Position numbers and translations under genes: made by a program
Notes under the pieces: generated by a model
What the model was told of the DNA's origin: nothing
Seen by the model: the letters and a program-made list of their open reading frames with translations, nothing else
Databases searched by the model: none
DNA from: JBEVJK01 sp963791325
GTDB lineage: Bacteria > Pseudomonadota > Alphaproteobacteria > Rhizobiales > Rhizobiaceae
Assembly: GCA_963791325.1 (NCBI GenBank)
Contig: CAWBRU010000023.1
Coordinates: 62,001 to 126,000 of the forward strand
Direction of reading: 5' to 3'
DNA: 64,000 nucleotides
Shown: positions 1 through 8,912 of the stretch, one piece after another
Layout of the letters: every line of letters begins with the position of its first letter
Numbering within the stretch: position 1 is the first letter of the stretch

Positions 1-31
1 ACAGAGCTTCTTGGTTCGGAGTGGCATTGGC

Positions 32-1345
32 ATGGCCGAGGGATTGCGCATCGGAGTGGCCGGGCTTGGCACCGTCGGCGCGGCGGTTGTCGATGTGCTC
101 GGCGAAAGGCAGGCCGAGCTGCGCCGCCAGTGCGGCCGGGAGCTGGTTTTGGCCGGCGTCAGCGCCCGTGACCGGCTGCGCGAGCGCGGACTGGCGCTCG
201 GCGCGGCGCGCTGGCACGACGACCCCGTCGCGCTGGCCCGCTCGCCCGATATCGACGTCTTCGTCGAACTGATCGGCGGGGCGGATGGCACCGCTCTCGA
301 CTGCGTCACCGCCGCGCTGGAGGCCGGCCACCACGTCGTTACCGCCAACAAAGCGCTGCTGGCGCGCCATGGGGTGGCGCTTGCAGCGGCGGCGGAGGCC
401 AAGGGCGTGCTGCTCAACTACGAGGCGGCGGTGGCCGGCGGTATCCCGGTCATCAAGACGATGCGCGAGGCGATGGCCGGCAACAAGGTGTCGCGCGTAT
501 TCGGCATTCTGAACGGCACCTGCAACTATATCCTGACGCGCATGGAGGCCGAGGGGCTGGGCTTCGACGCCTGTCTCAAGGACGCCCAGCGCCTCGGCTA
601 TGCGGAAGCCGATCCGACCTTCGACATCGAGGGCCACGACACCGCCCACAAGCTCGCCATCCTCACCAGCCTCGCCTTCGGCACCCGCATCGCCGCGGAA
701 GAGATCTACATGGAAGGCATCGGCAATATCAGCCAGGCCGATATCCGTGCCGCCGGCGAGCTCGGCTACCGGATCAAGCTGCTCGGGGTGGCGCAACGCA
801 CCGAGAGCGGCATCGAGCAGCGCGTCCATCCGACCATGGTGCCGACTGCCTCGGTCATCGCCCAGGTGCATGGGGTCACCAACGCGGTGGCGATCGAGAC
901 CGACATTCTGGGGGAGCTGCTGCTTTCCGGACCCGGTGCCGGGGGCAAGGCGACGGCTTCGGCGGTGATCGGCGACATTGCCGACATCGCCAAGAGCCGG
1001 CCGGGGTTCCAGCATGGCCCGGTGTTCGGCCGGCCGGCGGGCGAGCTTGAGCCCTACCGCAAGGCGCAGATGCGCGCCCATGCCGGCGGCTATTTCATCC
1101 GCCTCACCGTGCACGACCGGGTCGGCGTGTTCGCCGGCCTGGCCAGGCGCATGGCCGAGAACGAGATCTCGCTGGAATCGATCGTCCAGCATAGCGCAGG
1201 CGCTGGGGCCGAGGACCGCAAGACGGTGGTGCTGGTCACCCATGAGACCACCGAGGCGGCGGTGCGCCGGGCGCTGGCCGGCATGACCGAGGATCGCCAG
1301 CTGACCGACAAGCCGCAGGTCATCCGCATCGAGCGCGCCGGCTGA
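32..1345 (+). CDS. hom: Homoserine dehydrogenase
   Basis: Reduces L-aspartate semialdehyde to homoserine in the cytoplasm, the branch point toward threonine and methionine. A Rossmann glycine motif (GVAGLGTVG, about residues 8-16) opens the protein, the catalytic-type lysine lies in HDTAHKLA (about K207), and a C-terminal ACT domain (about 353-430, FIRLTVHDRVGVFAGLA) implies amino-acid feedback control. The 437 residues match monofunctional enzymes with an ACT tail. A TTG at position 11 is in frame but the ATG at 32 gives the usual N-terminus. recJ follows in the same direction after about 80 bases. A MetY-type enzyme later in the window uses a product of this branch. Confidence 0.96.
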   Translation: MAEGLRIGVAGLGTVGAAVVDVLGERQAELRRQCGRELVLAGVSARDRLRERGLALGAARWHDDPVALARSPDIDVFVELIGGADGTALDCVTAALEAGHHVVTANKALLARHGVALAAAAEAKGVLLNYEAAVAGGIPVIKTMREAMAGNKVSRVFGILNGTCNYILTRMEAEGLGFDACLKDAQRLGYAEADPTFDIEGHDTAHKLAILTSLAFGTRIAAEEIYMEGIGNISQADIRAAGELGYRIKLLGVAQRTESGIEQRVHPTMVPTASVIAQVHGVTNAVAIETDILGELLLSGPGAGGKATASAVIGDIADIAKSRPGFQHGPVFGRPAGELEPYRKAQMRAHAGGYFIRLTVHDRVGVFAGLARRMAENEISLESIVQHSAGAGAEDRKTVVLVTHETTEAAVRRALAGMTEDRQLTDKPQVIRIERAG

Positions 1346-1428
1346 AGCGGGGGAGGGCGAGCTCCTCGGGGCTCTCGCCGATTCTAACCGGCGCCGTTCC
1401 GCGCTAAGCTTGGCCGCGACTCGACGCG

Positions 1429-3273
1429 ATGCTTAACCGAGGCCAGACCCTGAGCATGAACGCCAACGGCACCGACACCCCGGTACCAGGCTCCCCGGCC
1501 CGCTCGTTCCTTGATGTCAGGCAGTCGGCGACCGGACTTGCCTGGGAACATCGGCTGGACGAGCGCCAGGAGCGCTCGGCGCTGACCATGGCCCAGGGCC
1601 ACGGCATTGCCGACCTGGTCGCGCGCGTGCTCGCCGGCCGCGGCGTGGCCGCCGACGAGGCGCCGCGCTTCCTCGACCCCACCATCCGCGCCTTGCTGCC
1701 CGATCCGGTGACGCTGACCGACATGGCGGCCGCCGCGCAGCGGCTGGCCGAGGCGGTTCTCAAGCGGCAGCGCGTCGCCGTGTTCGGCGACTATGACGTC
1801 GACGGCGCCGCCTCGTCGGCGCTCCTCAAGCGGTTTCTCGCCCACTACGGGCTGAGCGGGGAGATCTACATCCCCGACCGGATCTACGAAGGCTATGGCC
1901 CCAACATCGCGGCCATGCGCGAGCTGGTGTCGCGCGGTGCGGAGCTGATCGTCACCGTCGACTGCGGCACCAACAGTGCTGCCGCGATCGAGGCGGCCCG
2001 CGCCATGGGCGCAGGTGTGGTGGTGCTTGACCACCATCAGGTCGGCGGCGCGCTGCCGGCCGGCGTGCCGGTGGTCAATCCCAACCGCGACGACGATCTG
2101 TCGGGACAGGGCCATCTCGCCGCGGCCGGGGTGGTGTTCCTGACCCTGGTCCAGGTGGCGCGGCTGTTGCGCGAGGGCCATGGCCTCGCCGGTCCGGATC
2201 TGCTCGCCGAGCTCGACCTGGTGGCGCTCGCCACCGTTTGCGACGTGGTGCCGCTGACCGGCGTCAACCGCGCCTACGTCATCAAGGGCCTGCAGATCAT
2301 GCGTCGGCAGCAGAACCCGGGGCTGGCGGCGCTGTCGGCGGTGGCGCGGATCGGCGAGCCGCTCAACACCTTTCACCTCGCCTTCCTGCTCGGGCCGCGG
2401 ATCAACGCCGGCGGCCGCATCGGCGACGCGGCGCTGGGCAGCCGGCTGTTGTCGACGGAGGATCCGGCCGAAGCCGAGCGTATCGCGGCAACCCTCGACC
2501 GCCTCAACAGCGAGCGCCAGGCGATGGAGCAGGAGATGCTCGCCGAGGCCCGCGCCACGGCCGACGCCGAGCTCACCGGCGCTCCGGGTCCTGCCGTCGT
2601 AGTGACGGCGAGCCAGACCTGGCACCCCGGCATTGTCGGGCTGATCGCCTCGCGGCTGAAGGACCATGCGCGGCGGCCGGCTTTCGCGGTGGCCTTGCAC
2701 GAGGACGGCACCGGCACCGGCTCGGGCCGCTCGGTGGCGGGCTTCGACCTCGGCCGGCTGGTTCGCGAAGCCGCCGAGCGCGGCCTGATCATCAAGGGCG
2801 GCGGCCACGCGATGGCGGCCGGCATCACGGTTCCGCGCGACGGGCTGGGCGCGCTGCGCGCCTTTTTCGAGGAGCGTGCCGCCGCCGAGGTCTTTCGGCT
2901 GCACCGGGACGAGGCGCTGAAGATCGACGCCGCGCTCACCGCCGACGCCGCTTCGCTCGACATGTTCGACGCGCTGGAGCGGGCCGGACCGTTCGGACAG
3001 GGACATCCGCAGCCCGTCTTCGGGCTGGCCGGTCATCGCTTGACCGGTGTGCGGCCGGTCGGCGCCGGCCACATCCGCGTCGAGCTTGAGAGCCCGACGG
3101 GGCGGCGGCTTCAGGCGATCGCCTTCCGCGCGGCGGAGACCGCGCTCGGCGCGTTCCTGTTGCAGCGGCGCGGCGAGACCGTTCACGTCGCCGGGGCGCT
3201 GGCCAGCAATTCGTGGAACGGCGGACGCTCCGTACAGCTCAGGATCGTCGACGCCGCCGCAGCCCTTGGCTAG
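1429..3273 (+). CDS. recJ: Single-stranded-DNA-specific 5'-3' exonuclease RecJ
   Basis: RecJ degrades single-stranded DNA 5' to 3' during RecF-pathway recombination and mismatch repair. Phosphoesterase motifs are in order: FGDYDVDGAASSALL (about 118-132), TVDCGTNS, LDHHQ (about 200-204), RINAGGRIGDA (about 324-334), then the DHHA1 motif GGGHAMAAG (about 456-464) and the C-terminal OB-like region. 614 residues is the normal length. Start is uncertain: an in-frame ATG at 1456 has a GAGG upstream and would drop nine residues. A dispersed repeat begins right after the stop. Confidence 0.96.
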   Translation: MLNRGQTLSMNANGTDTPVPGSPARSFLDVRQSATGLAWEHRLDERQERSALTMAQGHGIADLVARVLAGRGVAADEAPRFLDPTIRALLPDPVTLTDMAAAAQRLAEAVLKRQRVAVFGDYDVDGAASSALLKRFLAHYGLSGEIYIPDRIYEGYGPNIAAMRELVSRGAELIVTVDCGTNSAAAIEAARAMGAGVVVLDHHQVGGALPAGVPVVNPNRDDDLSGQGHLAAAGVVFLTLVQVARLLREGHGLAGPDLLAELDLVALATVCDVVPLTGVNRAYVIKGLQIMRRQQNPGLAALSAVARIGEPLNTFHLAFLLGPRINAGGRIGDAALGSRLLSTEDPAEAERIAATLDRLNSERQAMEQEMLAEARATADAELTGAPGPAVVVTASQTWHPGIVGLIASRLKDHARRPAFAVALHEDGTGTGSGRSVAGFDLGRLVREAAERGLIIKGGGHAMAAGITVPRDGLGALRAFFEERAAAEVFRLHRDEALKIDAALTADAASLDMFDALERAGPFGQGHPQPVFGLAGHRLTGVRPVGAGHIRVELESPTGRRLQAIAFRAAETALGAFLLQRRGETVHVAGALASNSWNGGRSVQLRIVDAAAALG

Positions 3274-3274
3274 G

Positions 3275-3369
3275 CCGGATCACCGCTTCTTCGCAGCCGT
3301 GCTCTGCTCTAAGTCATTGAATTTCCGCAATTCCGGACGGAAAGCCGTGTCCACTTTTCCTGGAGTTGC
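3275..3369 (-). repeat. Dispersed intergenic repeat, copy 1
   Basis: About 95 bases between recJ and a small reverse ORF match, in inverse orientation, the segment at 25209-25303. Shared blocks on the minus strand include CCAGGAAAAGTGG, TTTCCGTCCGGAATT, GACTTAGAG and GAAGAAGCGGTGATCCG; about four bases in five agree by eye. Elements with a TTTTCCGTCCGGAATT-like core are common between genes in Rhizobiales; no function is established here. Confidence 0.8.
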
Positions 3370-3370
3370 C

Positions 3371-3457
3371 CTAGATGGCGCCGATCCAGAGGGCCGCGGT
3401 GACCAAGAAGGTGCTCATACAAACCAGCGAAACGACGTCTTTGATCACGTGCGACAT
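3371..3457 (-). CDS. 28-residue single-span membrane peptide
   Basis: ATG at 3457 to TAG at 3371 encodes MSHVIKDVVSLVCMSTFLVT and a hydrophobic end (AALWIGAI). A charged start followed by about 20 hydrophobic residues predicts one membrane span. Peptides of this size with an SxxIKDV start occur across Rhizobiales (from memory). A weak GGGAT lies upstream of the ATG. Below usual annotation length cutoffs; function unknown. Confidence 0.5.
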   Translation of the reverse strand: MSHVIKDVVSLVCMSTFLVTAALWIGAI

Positions 3458-3823
3458 GGCAAGATCCCTTGTTTCTACTCTTGTTCCTAGAATGTTCCGT
3501 TTCTGTTCGGGAGTCAAGTGCCAACCCTGACCCGGTGCCGCGCAACACGCGCAAAGCTCAGCCGAGACAAAGGCATTGGGGGCGGGGCACGTTCCGAAAT
3601 GAGGGTATGCTGTGGAGGGACAGCCTCGGCACGGCATCCAACAGCGGATGCCGGCCTCGGTCTTCCAAAGGGCGCGTGCGTGCCGACCGGCCCGCCCGAC
3701 CCTCTCGCTTGTTCAGAGCCTGCGCGAAACCGGCGATCGGTTCCAAGCACAAGCAGGCAAGAACATGCGCTTGAGCCAAGCCAGGGACAATCCGGTTTCG
3801 GCGTATAAAACGATAAGTCGAGC
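3458..3823. other. Intergenic, no gene seen
   Basis: About 365 bases between the membrane peptide and the end of lipB. Open frames here lack family resemblance and ribosome sites. It probably holds the promoter of the leftward small peptide; I see no clear repeat. Confidence 0.5.
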
Positions 3824-4615
3824 TTATGAATCGACGGCGTCGATAAGGGTTCGCTCGAGGTCGACGCCGCCGCGCGCGTTGGCTTGCGCCGGGACCGGCG
3901 CGGCAAGGACTGCCGGACCGAATACCTCGGCAAAGGCGTGCGCGAGGGCACGGTCGAGTTCGGCCATCCCGGCAGCGAGGCCGAGGTCGGCCAGGCTGGT
4001 CACGCCGTGATCGGCAATGCCGCAGGGAACGATGCCGGAAAAATGCCCGAGCTCGGGCGCCACGTTGACGGCGATGCCGTGGAAGCTGATCCAGTGGCGC
4101 AGGCGGATGCCGATCGCCGCGATCTTGTCCTCCTGAGGGCGGCCGTCGCGGCCGCGCGGCCGGTCTGGCCGCACCACCCAGACGCCGACCCTGTCGTCCC
4201 GCCGCTCGCCCTCGACCCCGAGTTCGGCCAGGGCGCGGATGATCCAGGTCTCGAGCGCGGCGACGAAGGCGCGCACATCCGGCCGGCGCCGGCGAAGGTC
4301 GAGCATCAGATAGGCGACGCGCTGCCCCGGCCCGTGATACGTGTATTCGCCGCCGCGTCCGGCGCTGAACACCGGAAAGCGCCCGGGCTCGAGCAGGTCC
4401 TGCGGCCGGGCGCTGGTGCCGGCCGTGTAGAGCGGCGGATGCTCGACCAGCCAGACCAACTCGTCCGCCTCGCCGGCCCGGATTGCGGCAACGCGCGCCT
4501 CCATCGCCGCCAGGGCGGCGGGGTAGGGGGTCAGGCCCGGGGCGATCTGCCAGGCCACCGGCGGCGCATCCGCTGCGGCATGGAACAGCGTCGGTGAAAA
4601 GCTGCGGCGTGTCAT
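3824..4615 (-). CDS. lipB: Octanoyltransferase LipB
   Basis: Transfers octanoyl from acyl carrier protein to lipoyl domains, the first step of lipoate synthesis. The signature GGEYTYHGPGQ is at about residues 88-98, the catalytic lysine in EDKIAAIGIR (K164) and the catalytic cysteine in VPCGIADHGVTSL (C198). 263 residues is slightly longer than average because of extra N- and C-terminal tails. Start ATG at 4615 is divergent from the hydrolase gene on the other strand. Confidence 0.95.
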   Translation of the reverse strand: MTRRSFSPTLFHAAADAPPVAWQIAPGLTPYPAALAAMEARVAAIRAGEADELVWLVEHPPLYTAGTSARPQDLLEPGRFPVFSAGRGGEYTYHGPGQRVAYLMLDLRRRRPDVRAFVAALETWIIRALAELGVEGERRDDRVGVWVVRPDRPRGRDGRPQEDKIAAIGIRLRHWISFHGIAVNVAPELGHFSGIVPCGIADHGVTSLADLGLAAGMAELDRALAHAFAEVFGPAVLAAPVPAQANARGGVDLERTLIDAVDS

Positions 4616-4750
4616 GGCCTAGATATGGCAACGCGGCGCGCAGCCGTAAAGCGTCCCGGTCGGTCCTGCCGCCCGGTCCCGTCGTTCCGCGAGGGCGGCG
4701 GCCGATTTCCCTCGTCGGCAATCCGCCCTAAGCTGGCGGCCAGCGGTGGG

Positions 4751-5740
4751 GTGGTTCGATTGCGCGCGACGGTCCTGGAGCTGCTGGTCTGGCTTGCCGT
4801 CGCGGCGCTCGCGGCCGCCGGCCTCGTCGCCGGCTATTTCGCCTATGCCACACGGCGGATCGCTGCCGAGGCCGAGCGGCGGGTGCCGCCGGCAGGCCGG
4901 TTCGTCGACATCGACGGCAATCTCCTCCACTATGTCGACATCGGCGAGGGCCCGCCGATCCTCTTCCTGCACGGGCTCGGCGCCCAGCTGCTGCAGTTCA
5001 GGCACCGGCTGTTCGAAGCGCTTCCTGAATTCCGGCTGATCGCCGTCGATCGCCCCGGCTCCGGCTATTCGCGCCGCGGCGGCGGCGATCAAGCCGCGCG
5101 GCTCACCCGGCAGGCGGCGATCCTCGGCCGCTTCATCGCCGCGCTCGAGCTGGAGCGGCCGTTGGTCGTCGCCCATTCGCTCGGCGGGGCCGTGGCTCTC
5201 GCCCTGGCGCTCGACCAGCCGCGGTCGATCTCCGGCCTGGCGCTGATTTCGCCGCTCAGCCGCTACCTGGAGCCGACGCCGCCGGAATTTCGGCCGCTCT
5301 ACATCCCCTCGGTGCTGAAGCGCCGGCTCATCGCCCATACCACCGCGATCCCGGCCGCGCTCAAGCTGGCGCCGCAAGCGCTGGAATTCGTGTTCTCGCC
5401 GCAATCCGCGCCGCCCGACTACATGGTCGCCGGGGGCGGCTGGCTCGGCCTGCGGCCGAGCCATTTCGAGGCAACGGTCGCCGACTTCACCATGCTCGGG
5501 CAGGATCTGCCGGCGCTGACGGCGCGGCTCGGCGAGATCGAACTGCCGGTCGGCGTCTTGTTCGGCACGGCGGACCGCGTGCTCGACCATCGGCTCCACG
5601 GCCTGCCGCTCAAGGACGAGATCGCCGGCATCGACCTCGAGCTCGTCGAGGGCGTCGGTCACATGCCGCATTACGCGGCGGTCGGCACGGCGGCGGCCTT
5701 CGTCCGCAAGATCGCCCGCCGCGCCTTCGGCAGCGCCTGA
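4751..5740 (+). CDS. Membrane-anchored alpha/beta hydrolase
   Basis: An N-terminal hydrophobic segment (LELLVWLAVAALAAAGLVAG, about residues 8-27) anchors an alpha/beta hydrolase fold. The oxyanion HGLGAQ, nucleophile elbow AHSLGG, a late acidic residue in FGTADRVLD and the catalytic histidine in GVGHMPHYA are all present. Substrate cannot be inferred. The frame stays open to 4625, but GTG at 4751 (or TTG 4760) puts the hydrophobic segment at the N-terminus as expected, so I prefer it. Divergent from lipB. Confidence 0.82.
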   Translation: MVRLRATVLELLVWLAVAALAAAGLVAGYFAYATRRIAAEAERRVPPAGRFVDIDGNLLHYVDIGEGPPILFLHGLGAQLLQFRHRLFEALPEFRLIAVDRPGSGYSRRGGGDQAARLTRQAAILGRFIAALELERPLVVAHSLGGAVALALALDQPRSISGLALISPLSRYLEPTPPEFRPLYIPSVLKRRLIAHTTAIPAALKLAPQALEFVFSPQSAPPDYMVAGGGWLGLRPSHFEATVADFTMLGQDLPALTARLGEIELPVGVLFGTADRVLDHRLHGLPLKDEIAGIDLELVEGVGHMPHYAAVGTAAAFVRKIARRAFGSA

Positions 5741-5818
5741 GCGGAACGCAAGGCGGGGCTGGCCTGTTTACCCCAGCCGCGGCCGGTCGGCCGCGCGCGC
5801 CCGAAGGAGTGTCCCGCG

Positions 5819-6070
5819 ATGAACGCCGACAAACGCGAGGTGAAGCCTGAGAGCGAGCACCATGGTGAAACCGGAGCCCGCAAGTTTCCGCCGCGGCCGG
5901 GACGGCCCGATGAGCAGGACGGCATCTCGCGCGACGGAACCGTCATCGGCGATCCCGGCGACGCACCGCCGGAGGGCGGCTACGGCCTGACCGAGCAGCC
6001 GGACGACGATCCGCTCTCGACCGGCAAGTCGGACGGCCGCGACATGGCGCGCAAAGGTGACGACCGCTAG
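5819..6070 (+). CDS. Small disordered charged protein
   Basis: 83 residues, rich in D, E, G, P, K and R, with no hydrophobic core and therefore probably disordered. A good ribosome site (GAAGGAG) sits 10 bases before the ATG. Its TAG stop shares bases with the stop of the convergent polymerase gene in the tetranucleotide CTAG. I do not recognise a family. Confidence 0.65.
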   Translation: MNADKREVKPESEHHGETGARKFPPRPGRPDEQDGISRDGTVIGDPGDAPPEGGYGLTEQPDDDPLSTGKSDGRDMARKGDDR

Positions 6071-7293
6071 CTGCCGAGCCGCTGCGCGCGCGCCTGCCGG
6101 CCGTCGAGGGCGATTGCTCCCCAGATCAGGCCGAGCAGCAGGTAGAAGTGTCGCCAATGGTCGGTGTCGATGACGGTGCCGAGCCCGACATGGCCGAGAA
6201 ACACGGCGTAGACGCAGATGAGATAGGGCTGCCAGGGTCCGTCGCGCAGCGCGACCCGGAAGCCTTGCGCGATTGTCCAGCCGATCAGCACCGCATAGGC
6301 GGCAAAGCCCAGCCAGCCGTAGTCCATCAGCGCCTTCAGCCAGATGTCGTGGGTATCTTCGCCATAGGTCTTGCCGAACACCAGCGCGCCGATGCCGAGC
6401 GGGCGCTCGGTGGCGAGCGCAAAGCCGATGCCGTAGCGGTCGAAACGGCCGAGGCGGGCGCTGTCGTAATCCTGGGCCAGATGGGCGCGCTGCGCAAACA
6501 GCCCGCCGACCGCCGGAATCTTGAGCGCGATCGACAGCGTCGCCACCAAAAGCAGCGACGCGAGCAGGCCGAGGACGATGATGCGCAGCCGGAACGCACC
6601 GCTGCGGGAGTTGAAGAACAGGACGCCGACCATCAGCAGGGAGGCGCCGGCAAACAGCCCCCAGGCGCCGCGCGAGAACGACAGGAAGATGCCGGCCGCG
6701 ACGATCAGCAGCCCGGCCGCGTGGAGCGGCATCGCTGCGGGCCGCCCGGTGAGCAGCCGGTAGAGCAGATAGACCCCGGGCAGGCCGAGGAACGGTCCGA
6801 ACACGTTGGGGTCGCGGAACGCGCCCGCGGCGCGGTCATAGCGGGTGAACATCTCCGCCCCCGGCAAAGCATGGAAATAGCCCAGAATGCCAAGGCAGGC
6901 GGTCGAGATTCCGGCGACCAGCCAGGCGTTGAAGACGATGCGGAACAGCCCCGGATGGGCCTCGCTCGCCGCGGCGAAGAAGACGGAAGTCAGTGCCAGG
7001 AACAGCGATACGGCGAGATAGAGCGGGGTCTGGTCGATGTCGGCCATCTGGGTCATCGCCGCCCAGCCGCCGATGTTGAAGACGACGAGCAGCACCAGGA
7101 GCGGCGCCACCCAGCGTGAGATGCGCAGCCCGAACAGCGACCACACCGCGACCATCGCGGCCATGTAGAGCTCGTAAGGTGCCGGCTCGTCGAGGACGAA
7201 GCCCGACAGGAGCACGCCGAGCGCCACGGCTGCCGCGGCGATCAGCCGGATGAGCTTGGCGTTGACGGCGCGCCTCGTGGGCGCCGCGGCCAC
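6067..7293 (-). CDS. O-antigen ligase/polymerase-like membrane protein
   Basis: About 408 residues with some ten hydrophobic spans and a large periplasmic loop, the layout of Wzy/WaaL (O-antigen ligase) proteins, which polymerise or ligate repeat units at the outer face of the inner membrane. An arginine/histidine-rich loop (YDSARLGRFDRYGIGF, GEDTHDIWLK) precedes the last spans, as in that family. GTG at 7293, five bases after the upstream sugar transferase stop, fits a coupled operon; the frame itself is open to 7365. Polymerase versus ligase cannot be decided. Confidence 0.8.
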   Translation of the reverse strand: MAAAPTRRAVNAKLIRLIAAAAVALGVLLSGFVLDEPAPYELYMAAMVAVWSLFGLRISRWVAPLLVLLVVFNIGGWAAMTQMADIDQTPLYLAVSLFLALTSVFFAAASEAHPGLFRIVFNAWLVAGISTACLGILGYFHALPGAEMFTRYDRAAGAFRDPNVFGPFLGLPGVYLLYRLLTGRPAAMPLHAAGLLIVAAGIFLSFSRGAWGLFAGASLLMVGVLFFNSRSGAFRLRIIVLGLLASLLLVATLSIALKIPAVGGLFAQRAHLAQDYDSARLGRFDRYGIGFALATERPLGIGALVFGKTYGEDTHDIWLKALMDYGWLGFAAYAVLIGWTIAQGFRVALRDGPWQPYLICVYAVFLGHVGLGTVIDTDHWRHFYLLLGLIWGAIALDGRQARAQRLGS

Positions 7294-7298
7294 GGCGC

Positions 7299-8828
7299 TC
7301 AATAGGCGTTCTCCGCGTTGAACAGCCTGAACGGCGTCAGCAGCAGGATCTTGAGATCCAGCCACAGCGACCAGTTCTCGATGTAGTCGAGGTCGAACTG
7401 GGTGCGGATGCGGATCTTGTCGTCATTGTCGATTTCGCCGCGCCAGCCGTTGATCTGCGCCCAGCCGGTGACGCCCGGCTTGACCCGGTGACGGGCGAAA
7501 TAGCCTTCGACGACGTCGTTGTAGAGCTTGTCGTGGGCCTGCGCCGCGACGGCGTGCGGGCGCGGCCCGACGAGCGACAGACTGCCGAGCAGCGCGTTGA
7601 AGAACTGCGGCAGTTCGTCGATCGAGGTCTTGCGGATGAAGGCGCCGACCCGGGTGACGCGCGGGTCGTTCCTGGTCACCGCCAGGCGGCCGGACGGATC
7701 CGATCGGTCGGCATACATCGAGCGGAATTTGTAGATCTCGATGATCTCGTTGTTGAAGCCGTGGCGGCGCTGGCGAAACAGCACCGGTCCCGGACTGTCC
7801 AGCTTGATGGCCAGGGCAACGGCCAGCATGATCGGCGAGAACACGGCGATGCCGAGCACGCTGAATAGGAGATCGAAGGCCCGCTTGGCGATCCGGTCCC
7901 AGCCGTTGATCGGCCGGTCGAACACGTCGAGCATCGGCACGGTGCCGATATAGGAATAGGCACGCGGCCGGAACCGCAGCCGGTTGGTGTGGGCCGACAA
8001 GCGGATATCGACCGGCAGCACCCACAATTGCTTGAGCAGCGAAAGCACCCGCGTCTCGGCCGTCAGCGGCAGCGACACGATCAAAAGGTCGATGCTGGCG
8101 CGGCGGGCAAACTCGATCAGCTCGGCAACCGTGCCGAGCTTGCGATAGCCGGCGACGATCGGCGGCGAGCGCCGGTCGTCGCGATCGTCGAAGATGCCGC
8201 AGATGCGGATATCGCTGAACGGTTCGGCATCCAGCGCCTCGATCAGCGATTCGGCAGCCGCCCCGCCGCCGACGATGACGGCGCGGCGCTCCATCGTTCC
8301 CGACCTTGCCCAATTCCGGACCAGGCCGGCGAGCGCCAGCCGCGCCAAAACCAGCGCGACGAAGCCGGCGGCGAACCAGCCGGCGAACCAGATCCGCGAA
8401 AAGTCGGCCGAGATTTTCATAAGGAAGCCGGCGACCGCGAGCAGCGCGAACAGCCCGGCCCACACGCAGAGGATGCGCCGCACTTGGGTCCAGGGGGTGA
8501 ACAGCGCCCGCGGCTCGTAACACCCGGCGCTGGCCAGGCCGAAGACGGTGAGCAGCGCCGTGGCCGTGACGATGCCGGCATAGTTGAGGTCGAGCCCGTC
8601 GCCGTAGCCGACATGGACGCCGAGCAGGACCAGGCCGCTGCCCGCGAGCAGCGCGAGCTCGACGAGCCTCAAGACGCCGCCGACCAGCGCCGGCGTGATC
8701 CGGTCGCGGCGGCAGCGCGCCAAGGCGGCGCGCATCGGAAAGCTTAGGGCCGTTCCCGCCCGGCTTGCCGGTGTGCTGCCGAGAGCGGGCGTGAGCGCAG
8801 GGAAATCGCCGGATTCAAACTTGGTCAT
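7299..8828 (-). CDS. Polyprenyl-phosphate glycosyl-phosphotransferase (WcaJ/ExoY-like)
   Basis: Initiates exopolysaccharide repeat units by moving a sugar phosphate onto undecaprenyl phosphate. Four N-terminal spans, a central CoA_binding_3/Rossmann-like domain (VIVGGGAAAESLIEALD) and the C-terminal bacterial sugar-transferase domain (KRAFDLLFSVLGI, DSPGPVLFRQRR, KFRSM, SIDELPQFFNAL, LVGPRPHA) are in order. The full three-part architecture matches WcaJ-type rather than short ExoY-type enzymes. ATG at 8828 is preferred to the in-frame TTG at 8864. Confidence 0.93.
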   Translation of the reverse strand: MTKFESGDFPALTPALGSTPASRAGTALSFPMRAALARCRRDRITPALVGGVLRLVELALLAGSGLVLLGVHVGYGDGLDLNYAGIVTATALLTVFGLASAGCYEPRALFTPWTQVRRILCVWAGLFALLAVAGFLMKISADFSRIWFAGWFAAGFVALVLARLALAGLVRNWARSGTMERRAVIVGGGAAAESLIEALDAEPFSDIRICGIFDDRDDRRSPPIVAGYRKLGTVAELIEFARRASIDLLIVSLPLTAETRVLSLLKQLWVLPVDIRLSAHTNRLRFRPRAYSYIGTVPMLDVFDRPINGWDRIAKRAFDLLFSVLGIAVFSPIMLAVALAIKLDSPGPVLFRQRRHGFNNEIIEIYKFRSMYADRSDPSGRLAVTRNDPRVTRVGAFIRKTSIDELPQFFNALLGSLSLVGPRPHAVAAQAHDKLYNDVVEGYFARHRVKPGVTGWAQINGWRGEIDNDDKIRIRTQFDLDYIENWSLWLDLKILLLTPFRLFNAENAY

Positions 8829-8912
8829 GAGACGTGATCCGTCAGCCTGGAGCCGATGCTGCAAGGCTTCAACGATAGCCGAGGGCGGCTAAGAAACCCT
8901 TGTGCCTGCAGC

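Noticed and set aside
1384..3186. A 600-codon open frame antisense to recJ
   Set aside because: GC-rich shadow: the opposite strand carries all RecJ motifs and this frame resembles nothing.
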